Assembly (NCBI GenBank): GCA_004553625.1
Contig: SFKX01000001.1
Coordinates: 142,066 to 206,065 of the forward strand
Origin: Clostridiales bacterium
Lineage (GTDB): Bacteria > Bacillota_A > Clostridia > Oscillospirales > Oscillospiraceae
Direction of reading: 5' to 3'
DNA length: 64,000 nucleotides
The position numbers and the translations under genes are program-made. Of this stretch, positions 58,078 through 64,000 are shown piece by piece. The first letter of the stretch is position 1, and the number at the start of each line of letters is the position of its first letter. Under the pieces are notes generated by a model, which was not told the DNA's origin, did not search any database, and saw only the letters and a list, made by a program, of their open reading frames with translations.

Positions 58078-58728
58078 TCATCCGACGCTCTCAAAAATGG
58101 AGACCAGCTTCGCGGCCCTCTCGCTTATCTCGTCGAACCTGCCCGCGCGTATCAGCTCCTTGTCGGTCAGGTATCCGCTGATGCCCGCGCCCATGCAGCC
58201 CGCCTCCAGGAAGGAGCGCAGGTTCGTATCGTTCACGCCTGCGGTGGCCAGGAGCTTTATGTGCGAAAGCGGCGCGCGTATGTCCTTTATGTAGCCGAGG
58301 CCCAGCTGCTTGGCCGGGAAGAGCTTTACAAAATCCGCCCCGCACTCGTGCGCCTGCTGTATCTCGCTCGGCGTCATCGCGCCAGGAATGGAGACCAGCC
58401 CCAGCCGCTTCGTCTCCCGGATGAGCTCCGGGTTGGCGTTCGGCGCTATGATATAGCGCGCGCCCGCCTCGGCCGCGCAGTGCAGCTGCTCCGTGTCCAG
58501 GACCGTCCCCGCGCCTATCTGCATGCTCTCGCCCATCTCGGTGCAGAGCATCCTGATGTTCTCCGCAGTCGTCGCGCAGCAGTCTGCGTCCGCCTGGTCG
58601 AACGTGACCTCGATGAGCTTCACGCCGCCCTTGCAGAGCGCCCGCGCCAGCTCCAGCAGCTCGTTTCCGTACACCTTCCTGCATATGGCGATGATGCCAT
58701 GCCGCAGTATGAACTCTTGCGTATTCAT
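58078..58728 (-). CDS. eda: KDPG/KHG aldolase
   Basis: Cleaves 2-keto-3-deoxy-6-phosphogluconate into pyruvate and glyceraldehyde-3-phosphate. A class I aldolase of 216 residues. The Schiff-base Lys is in DFVKLFPAKQLG, and Glu in VKLIEVTFDQADAD and GAGTVLD match. The ATG at 58728 gives the normal N-terminus. A GTG at 58755 overlapping the cyclase stop is also possible. Its position next to KDG kinase and the UxaA-type dehydratase supports the function. Confidence 0.9.
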   Translation of the reverse strand: MNTQEFILRHGIIAICRKVYGNELLELARALCKGGVKLIEVTFDQADADCCATTAENIRMLCTEMGESMQIGAGTVLDTEQLHCAAEAGARYIIAPNANPELIRETKRLGLVSIPGAMTPSEIQQAHECGADFVKLFPAKQLGLGYIKDIRAPLSHIKLLATAGVNDTNLRSFLEAGCMGAGISGYLTDKELIRAGRFDEISERAAKLVSIFESVG

Positions 58729-58751
58729 TTTTCGTTGCACCTCGTAGTTAT

Positions 58752-59501
58752 TCACTTGCGCTCCCCGGCGGCCTCCGCGCGCCTGGGGACCAGAGCCATC
58801 GGCCTCACCGGCGAGCCGGAGCCGTTCTTTATCTTCAGCGGTATCGCTATGAAATAGCAGCGCGCGGGCAGGAGGGCCAGATTCTTCAGCTCCTCCACCA
58901 GCAGGATGCCGCGGGGCAGCCAGTGCTCGTAGTGGCCCGTGGAGGGGTACTCCACCCCGTCTTTGATGGGCATGTCGCTCGATATCGTGTCGAAGCCCAC
59001 CGCCTTCACGCCGCGCTCCGCTATGAGCTTCACGGCCTCCTCGCTCAGGCCCGGCTCGTTCTTGGCGTAGTACTGCCAGCCGCCGTCCGTCCGCCAGTGG
59101 CGCTCCCAGCCGAAGTTGAACAGCGCGATCTCGCCCCGTCCCACCGCGGCGCCCGTCCGCTGCTCATAGCTCAGTATGTCCTCCGCGCTCAGCCGGTCCC
59201 CGGCCTCCAGGCCCAGACCGCGCATGTCGTACACCACCGCGCTGCCGCAGATGCAGTCCGGCGGCAGGGTGTCCACCGTCCGCTCCGGCTGGCTCGGGAC
59301 CGTGTGCGCAGGCGCGTCCATGTGCGTCCCCGTGTGCTCGCCCATCACCAGGCACTGGTTGTAGAACCCGTCGTGCTCAAAGGTGCAGCAGGGGTCCACG
59401 ATCACCTGCGGATGCGTCGGCCAGCGCGGCATCCCGCGCTCTATCGTGTGCGAAAGGTCCACGACCTCAAAGCCCGCAAGCACTTTCAACAATTCGTCCA
59501 T
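58752..59501 (-). CDS. Cyclase-family (kynurenine formamidase-like) hydrolase
   Basis: A 249-residue member of the cyclase family (PF04199). GEHTGTHMDAPAH (~residues 54-66) is the HxGTHxDxPxH metal-binding motif. The family includes kynurenine formamidase and carbinolamine/lactone hydrolases. In this operon a role in opening a lactone or cyclic sugar acid before dehydration is a fair guess, not shown by sequence. It is 12 bp after the transporter permease gene. Confidence 0.82.
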   Translation of the reverse strand: MDELLKVLAGFEVVDLSHTIERGMPRWPTHPQVIVDPCCTFEHDGFYNQCLVMGEHTGTHMDAPAHTVPSQPERTVDTLPPDCICGSAVVYDMRGLGLEAGDRLSAEDILSYEQRTGAAVGRGEIALFNFGWERHWRTDGGWQYYAKNEPGLSEEAVKLIAERGVKAVGFDTISSDMPIKDGVEYPSTGHYEHWLPRGILLVEELKNLALLPARCYFIAIPLKIKNGSGSPVRPMALVPRRAEAAGERK

Positions 59502-59513
59502 CTTGCACCCCTA

Positions 59514-60503
59514 TCAAGCGTTCTTTTCCCTTATCGTGGAGAGGATGACCGCTACAACGATTATCGCGCCCTTGAGCATCAGCTGCGGGTAGGACGAAAC
59601 GTTCAGCAGGTCCAGGATGTTGTTTATTATCCCGAGTATGAACACGCCTATCACGGCGCCGCTCACCGTGCCTTTGCCGCCGGAAAAGCTCGTTCCGCCG
59701 ATGACCACGGCCGCGATGCAGTCCGTCTCGAGCGCGGTGCCGCTCTGGGGCGAGCCCAGACCCAGCCTCGCCATCAGCAGTATGCCCGCTATCGCGCAGC
59801 AGAAGCTCGAGAACACATAGGGCGTCACCTTCCACTTTTTCACGTTCAGGCCGGAGAGCGTCACCGCCTCCTCGTTGCCGCCTATGGCATAGAGTATCCT
59901 GCCCATGACCGTCGTCTTTATCAGTATCGCCGTGAAAATGACCATCACCAGCCAGATTATCGCCTGGTAGGGGATGCCCAGCAGACGCCCGGAGCCTATC
60001 GTGGACAGAAAGTCCGCCGAGGCCGAGGCCTTCCACGATATCGGAGAGGACTTGCAGTACCAAAACGCTATGCCGCTGGCAAAGCTCTGCATGCCCAGGG
60101 TCACGATGAAGGGCGCTATCCTCAGCTTCGCCACGATGAGGCCGTTCACAAGGCCTATGACCAGGCAGATGCCTACGGTCAGCAGCACAGCGAGCGCAAG
60201 CGGCATACTGTTGGCAAAGCTGGCGCAGAACACGCCCGCTACCGCTACCTGCGAGCCGACGCTCAGGTCTATCCCGCCCGACAGGATGACCGCAAACATG
60301 CCCATGCTCACTACCATGATCGTCGTCTGCTGGACCATCATGTTCACAAAGTTCAGGCCCGAGAAAAATGCAGGCGACATTATCGACGCCACTACTATCA
60401 TAAGGGCCAACACGCTCAGCGGTATGGCCTGTATCTTGAGGTAATCCCTGACCGCGCCCATCGCGCCGTTGGCGGGGCGGCCGTCGCTGATCCTGCTTGC
60501 CAT
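59514..60503 (-). CDS. Sugar ABC transporter permease (RbsC type)
   Basis: A 329-residue membrane permease of the ribose/monosaccharide class with eight or more helices. The coupling region QSFASGIAFWYC, and the signature GLNVKKWKV, AVVIGGTSFSGGKGTVSGAVIG (~270-290) are typical. It works with the ATPase and binding protein upstream. One gene only, so it should homodimerise. Directly follows the ATPase (1 bp). Confidence 0.92.
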   Translation of the reverse strand: MASRISDGRPANGAMGAVRDYLKIQAIPLSVLALMIVVASIMSPAFFSGLNFVNMMVQQTTIMVVSMGMFAVILSGGIDLSVGSQVAVAGVFCASFANSMPLALAVLLTVGICLVIGLVNGLIVAKLRIAPFIVTLGMQSFASGIAFWYCKSSPISWKASASADFLSTIGSGRLLGIPYQAIIWLVMVIFTAILIKTTVMGRILYAIGGNEEAVTLSGLNVKKWKVTPYVFSSFCCAIAGILLMARLGLGSPQSGTALETDCIAAVVIGGTSFSGGKGTVSGAVIGVFILGIINNILDLLNVSSYPQLMLKGAIIVVAVILSTIREKNA

Positions 60504-60504
60504 C

Positions 60505-61992
60505 TCAAACTCTCCTATACATATATTGTAGTATCAGTTCCGTGTCCATCAGCTCTTCGCCCTCCACCATGCCCGTGACATGCCCGTCGTGGAAAACGAT
60601 GGCCCTGTCGCAGACCATCTGGATCTCCTCTATTTCCGAGGAAATGACGATGAGCGACATGCCCTGGCTGCGCAGGTCCTGCAAAAGCGCGTAGATCTCC
60701 GCCCTCGCGCCGACGTCTATGCCCTGGGTCGGCTCGTCGAAGATGAGGATGCCGGGCTCGGCCATTATCGCCTTGGCGATGACCACCTTCTGCTGGTTGC
60801 CGCCGGAGAGCGTGCCTGCCGCGTCGTCCGCGGAGCCCATCTTCACGTTCAGCCTCTTGCAGAAGTCCGCAACCTTACGCCGCTCGTCCTTCCTGCGGCA
60901 GAAGCCGAACCTCGATATCGCGCCCAGATTGGAGAGCGAGATGTTCTCCCGGATGGACCTGCAGAGGACAAGCGCCTCACGCTTCCTGTCCTCCGGGGCC
61001 AGGAAAAGCCCGGCCTTCGCCGCGTCCGTGGAGCGCCGGATGTGCACCGGCTTCCCGCCGAGCTTGATGCTCCCCTTTTTGAGCTTGTCGAGCCCGTAGA
61101 GAGCTCGGGCAGTCTCGGTCCTGCCGCTGTTCACCAGCCCGGCAAAGCCCAGGATCTCGCCCTTGTGCAGCTTGAAGGAGACGTCCGTCACCTTGCTCGT
61201 CGTTATGCCGTCGGCCTCCAGCACCACCATGTCGTCCGGCTCGTAGCGCTTTTCCGCGTACATCTGGTCCATCTCGTGGCCGAGCATGTGGTGGATGAGC
61301 TGCTCCTTCGTCAGGCCCTCGTTGCGCAGGACGGTTATGAGCTGACCGTCCCTCATCACGGCGACCCTGTCGCAGATCTGGAAGATCTCCTCCAGCCTGT
61401 GCGAAATGTAGATCATCGTAACGTGCAGCTGCTTGAGCTCCTTGATGATGCGGAAAAGGATCTCCACCTCACGGTCCGAGAGCACCGCCGTGGGCTCGTC
61501 CCAGATGAGGACCTTCGGCCGGCCAAACAGGACCTTCATTATCGCCACGAGCTGACGCAGGGCTGCACTCAGTTCGCCCACCTTCTGCTCCGCCCGCAGC
61601 GGGATCTGATATCTGTCCAGCATCTCCTGGACCGCCTTCTCGAGCCTGCGCCTGTTCACAAAGCCCTTGCTCGAATACTCCGGATAGCCGATGACCACGT
61701 TCTCCGCCACCGTGAACTCCGGGATGAGCTCCGCCTGCTGATACACCTCCGCGATGCCCAGCCGCTTCGCCACCTGCGGGCTCGAGATCGTCACGTCCTT
61801 GCCCTCGAGCCTTATCTGCCCTGAACTCTTCTGATACGCACCGGTCAGGATCTTGACCAGCGTGCTCTTTCCCGCTCCGTTCTGGCCAACAATGGCCATC
61901 GTCTCTCCCTCTTCGACGGAAAGCGAGACGTCGTTCAGCGCCTTGACCGGGCCGAAGGTCTTAAACAGGCTTTCAATTTCAAGAATCGTCAT
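60505..61992 (-). CDS. Sugar ABC transporter ATPase, double domain (RbsA type)
   Basis: A 495-residue ATPase with two ABC domains. The first has GQNGAGKST (~residues 36-44) and Walker B VLIWDEPTAVLS; its signature is the weakened LSAALRQLVAIMK. The second has a degenerate P-loop (GLVNSGRTE) and intact LSGGNQQKVVIAKA with LIFDEPTQGID. This asymmetry is usual for the family. The ATG at 61992 has GGGGAG 9 bases before it; longer frames lack a site. Follows the binding protein after a hairpin. Confidence 0.92.
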   Translation of the reverse strand: MTILEIESLFKTFGPVKALNDVSLSVEEGETMAIVGQNGAGKSTLVKILTGAYQKSSGQIRLEGKDVTISSPQVAKRLGIAEVYQQAELIPEFTVAENVVIGYPEYSSKGFVNRRRLEKAVQEMLDRYQIPLRAEQKVGELSAALRQLVAIMKVLFGRPKVLIWDEPTAVLSDREVEILFRIIKELKQLHVTMIYISHRLEEIFQICDRVAVMRDGQLITVLRNEGLTKEQLIHHMLGHEMDQMYAEKRYEPDDMVVLEADGITTSKVTDVSFKLHKGEILGFAGLVNSGRTETARALYGLDKLKKGSIKLGGKPVHIRRSTDAAKAGLFLAPEDRKREALVLCRSIRENISLSNLGAISRFGFCRRKDERRKVADFCKRLNVKMGSADDAAGTLSGGNQQKVVIAKAIMAEPGILIFDEPTQGIDVGARAEIYALLQDLRSQGMSLIVISSEIEEIQMVCDRAIVFHDGHVTGMVEGEELMDTELILQYMYRRV

Positions 61993-62051
61993 ATGTTGTG
62001 CTCCCCAATCTACAGAACGCCGCGCCTCGCGGCGGAGCCCCTGATGAAAAT

Positions 62052-62090
62052 ACGGCTTGCAGATTCCCCTTTGCGAGATCTGCAAGCCGT
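62052..62090 (-). terminator. Attenuating hairpin between binding-protein and ATPase genes
   Basis: A perfect 13-bp stem (62052-62064 with 62078-62090), followed on the minus strand by ATTTTCAT. Typical of operons where the binding protein must be made in excess. Otherwise the 180-base gap contains no gene. Confidence 0.75.
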
Positions 62091-62175
62091 TTCGATGATT
62101 TGACCTTATTGAGACATCACGCTCTATGTCCGAATCTGCCAAGGGCAAGCAGCATCAAATGGGTTTAGCGATATT

Positions 62176-63297
62176 TCAGCCGCTGTAATACTCGTCAACG
62201 TTGTCTATCGTGCAGATGACCGGCTGCTGGATTATGTTGTTGGACTCGGGCAGCGTGCCGTCGTTCAGATAGGCCACCAGGATCCTGGTCGAGAGAACGC
62301 CGAAGGCGTGCGTGTCGTTCATGCCGGTGCAGACGATGGAACCGCCGTTCTTGATGCTTTCCATCGCGGTCGTGGAGCCGTCCACAGCGCCCATGATGAC
62401 GGACTTCGGGTCATCCATGCCCAGAACGGTCATGGCCTGGGAAGCGCCGATGACGTGGGAGTCGCAGGTGCCGATGATGCACTTGATGTCCGGGTTCGCG
62501 GTGAGCATGTTCTGAGCGGTCTCAAGTCCGTTCTCCTCGGAGTAGCCGCCGGAATAGAGGAAGGACACCAGCTGGATCTTGCCCTCGGTATCGACCTCGG
62601 CCACGCCGGCCTTGGCGCCCTCGTTGCGGTTGTGGGCGATGGCGTCGCCGTCCTTGCCGCCGATGAGAGCATATTCAATGGTCTCGGCGTCGGGGTACAT
62701 CTCGAGCAGCTGCTCGGCCAGGTAGGAGCCCACGCCCTTGCCCAGCTCGTAAGCGTCAACGGAAACGGCGCAGAATATGGGCGCGTCCGCGGCCACGGTG
62801 TCGTTCACGGTGACGACGGGGATGCCGGCCTCGGCCAGCTCGTTGAGCACGGGGGTCAGCGCGTCCTGCGGATTGCAGGGCCCGAGGATTATGCCGTCCA
62901 CGCCCTGAGCCATGAAGTTCTCAAGCTGCGCGATCTGCTGGGTGACGTCGTCCTCGCAGATGGAGACCAGCGCCTTGCAGCCGGCCGCCTCGACCTGGGC
63001 CTGAGTCTCGTCGGCGAGGCTCTTGAACCAGTCGGTGGACACCGTCGTCATCGCGATGCCGATGGTGAATTCCTCTTTCGCCTGCACCTCAGGCAGGTCG
63101 TCGTTTGCGAGGTAGATCCCCTCGTTCGACATCGAAGCGTAAAGCTCCTTCAGGCCGCCCTCAGCCTCGGGGCTGCTCTCCGGCGTAGTAGTAGCCGCAT
63201 CAGTCTCCGTCGCAGACGGAGCAGGCTCCTCATTGCCGCACGCCATCAGCGACAGGCCAAGAAGCAATGCCATAACCAGTGCAACAACCTTTTTCAT
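62176..63297 (-). CDS. Sugar-binding lipoprotein of ABC transporter (RbsB/LacI-type fold)
   Basis: A 373-residue extracellular binding protein. A signal peptide with lipobox LSLMACGN (Cys ~20) is followed by a Thr/Ser/Glu-rich linker and the periplasmic-binding fold (FTIGIAMTTVSTDWFKSLADE, GVDGIILGPCNP, PVVTVNDTV, IKCIIGTCDSHVIGA). Ligand unknown: monosaccharide or sugar acid class. First structural gene of the operon, with GGAGG upstream. Confidence 0.93.
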   Translation of the reverse strand: MKKVVALVMALLLGLSLMACGNEEPAPSATETDAATTTPESSPEAEGGLKELYASMSNEGIYLANDDLPEVQAKEEFTIGIAMTTVSTDWFKSLADETQAQVEAAGCKALVSICEDDVTQQIAQLENFMAQGVDGIILGPCNPQDALTPVLNELAEAGIPVVTVNDTVAADAPIFCAVSVDAYELGKGVGSYLAEQLLEMYPDAETIEYALIGGKDGDAIAHNRNEGAKAGVAEVDTEGKIQLVSFLYSGGYSEENGLETAQNMLTANPDIKCIIGTCDSHVIGASQAMTVLGMDDPKSVIMGAVDGSTTAMESIKNGGSIVCTGMNDTHAFGVLSTRILVAYLNDGTLPESNNIIQQPVICTIDNVDEYYSG

Positions 63298-63372
63298 CTC
63301 GTACCTCCATTTTGTTTTTTGTAGCCACTTCGTAGATGACTTGATTGTTATTCTTTTGTTGGCTATGGCATT

Positions 63373-63401
63373 ATATTATCATTTTATTGTGATGTTGTCA
63401 A
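63373..63401 (-). promoter_or_regulatory. Promoter of the sugar-acid operon
   Basis: On the minus strand TTGACA (63396-63401), 17 bases, TAATAT (63373-63378), 76 bases before the binding-protein start. The gap from 63298 to 63490 is very AT-rich and is probably bound by the DeoR-family regulator; no clear operator was identified. Confidence 0.85.
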
Positions 63402-63490
63402 TCAATCGCAGTTGTCTCTTTGTTATATTTGTGATTTTAGTCAAACACGCTCCTCAGTTTTATAATACTTGCACATACACAAATGAATTG

Positions 63491-64000
63491 TTAAGTGCTT
63501 TCCACCAATTTCACGTTGTGTTTTCTGGCCAGTTCACATATCTCTTCCGTGTTTTTGTCGCAGACCCAATAATCTACTTTGTCAAGGCTCGAGAAGTTGA
63601 CTATCCCGGAATTGTTGAGTTTCTGTGAATCCGCCATCAGGATGACAGTCTGGCTGATCTCTATGGCCGTTTTCTTGAGCTTCACGTCTATCGTGGACAT
63701 GGAGGAGAGGTCCCCCTTGGTGGAGATGCCCTTTGCTCCAATAAATGCCTTATTCACGTTGTAGCTCTTGAGGCTGTCTATCGTCTCTGTGCTCACGAAG
63801 GAATTGAGCTCCCGGTTCCCCTTGCCGGGCAGGATATAGATCGTGAAGTCTGAATTCAAAAACGCCTTGTTGATAACGTCCAAATTGTTGGTTATAATCA
63901 CCAGATGCTTGGGCATTTCGGAGATGAATTCAAACAGCAGCGAGGTCGTCGTCCCGCCGTCCACAAAGATAATATCCCCCTCTTCAAGGAGGGCGAGGGC
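63491..64000 (-). CDS. DeoR-family transcription regulator (5' end outside window)
   Basis: About 169 C-terminal residues of a DeoR/GlpR-type regulator; the DNA-binding N-terminus lies past the window edge. The visible effector domain shows EEGDIIFVDGGTTTSLLFEF, VITNNLDVI, LPGKGNREL and KAFIGAKGISTKGDLS, typical of this sugar-phosphate-sensing domain. It lies upstream of and in the same direction as the sugar-acid operon and is the likely regulator. Codon use is AT-richer than in neighbours. Confidence 0.9.
   Translation of the reverse strand, partial: ALALLEEGDIIFVDGGTTTSLLFEFISEMPKHLVIITNNLDVINKAFLNSDFTIYILPGKGNRELNSFVSTETIDSLKSYNVNKAFIGAKGISTKGDLSSMSTIDVKLKKTAIEISQTVILMADSQKLNNSGIVNFSSLDKVDYWVCDKNTEEICELARKHNVKLVEST

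Noticed and set aside
1..64000. CRISPR arrays, prophage or insertion sequences
   Set aside because: No regularly spaced repeats, transposase or phage structural genes were recognised on either strand.
58078..64000. Sulfoquinovose (sulfo-Entner-Doudoroff) pathway
   Set aside because: KDG kinase is present and no sulfolactaldehyde dehydrogenase or sulfoquinovosidase is seen; ordinary KDG to KDPG flow fits better.

Overview
The window is 64 kb of GC-rich DNA from a spore-forming anaerobic member of the Clostridia, most likely an Oscillospirales-type gut lineage; the genus cannot be named from the sequence alone. The evidence is a complete spoIIIA operon (AA to AH), the Firmicutes order yqhY-nusB-xseA-xseB-ispA-dxs-tlyA-nadK-argR-recN, an oxygen-sensitive class III ribonucleotide reductase, and several ferredoxin-type or glycyl-radical enzymes. 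Genes are tightly packed, with many 4-bp start/stop overlaps.

1-16 kb (minus strand): a housekeeping cluster for NAD phosphorylation, isoprenoid precursors, rRNA modification and DNA repair, then a large GT-C-like membrane protein, then spoIIIAA-AH. 16-21 kb (plus): a small membrane protein, then marR plus two halves of a heterodimeric ABC exporter. The second half is broken by a one-base frameshift inside a duplicated linker. 21-30.6 kb (minus): purine nucleoside phosphorylase, a DUF4037 protein, a siroheme-reductase-like protein, a nitrilase-fold amidase, thioredoxin reductase, a zinc-ribbon peptide and MBL hydrolase of more AT-rich composition, and an nrdG-nrdD-MGMT operon under a promoter that contains an NrdR box. 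30.7-42.5 kb: an antiporter-tetR-mtnA operon with twin TetR-type palindromes, rlmB, SGNH and HAD hydrolases, a CbxX-type AAA ATPase, a VanW protein, hemW and htpG. 42.6-45.8 kb (plus): metG and two small genes.

45.9-48.7 kb (minus): a DUF134 regulator followed by NifX-like, MinD/ferredoxin, MinD/ferredoxin and NifX-like genes. This resembles the ORP-type clusters of anaerobes, and a perfect 12-bp inverted repeat sits over its promoter. 48.9-49.4 kb: four tRNA genes (Arg, His, Gln, Lys). 49.5-50.9 kb: an AT-richer two-gene insert downstream of tRNA-Lys, encoding a zeta-toxin-type kinase with a 110-residue N-terminal extension and an unrecognised 72-residue basic protein.

50.9-64 kb: a sugar-acid catabolic region. 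A periplasmic-type sugar ABC transporter, a cyclase-family hydrolase, KDPG aldolase, KDG kinase and a split UxaA-type dehydratase form one long minus-strand unit behind a DeoR-family regulator that is cut by the window edge. Next to it, a UlaG-like lactonase diverges from an FGGY kinase and two MtlD-like dehydrogenases. Both dehydrogenases lack the usual catalytic histidine. The lower pathway (2-keto-3-deoxy acid to KDPG to pyruvate plus glyceraldehyde-3-phosphate) is clear. The upper substrate is not, and this locus and the zeta-type pair are the best candidates for undescribed biology here. No CRISPR array, prophage or insertion sequence was seen.
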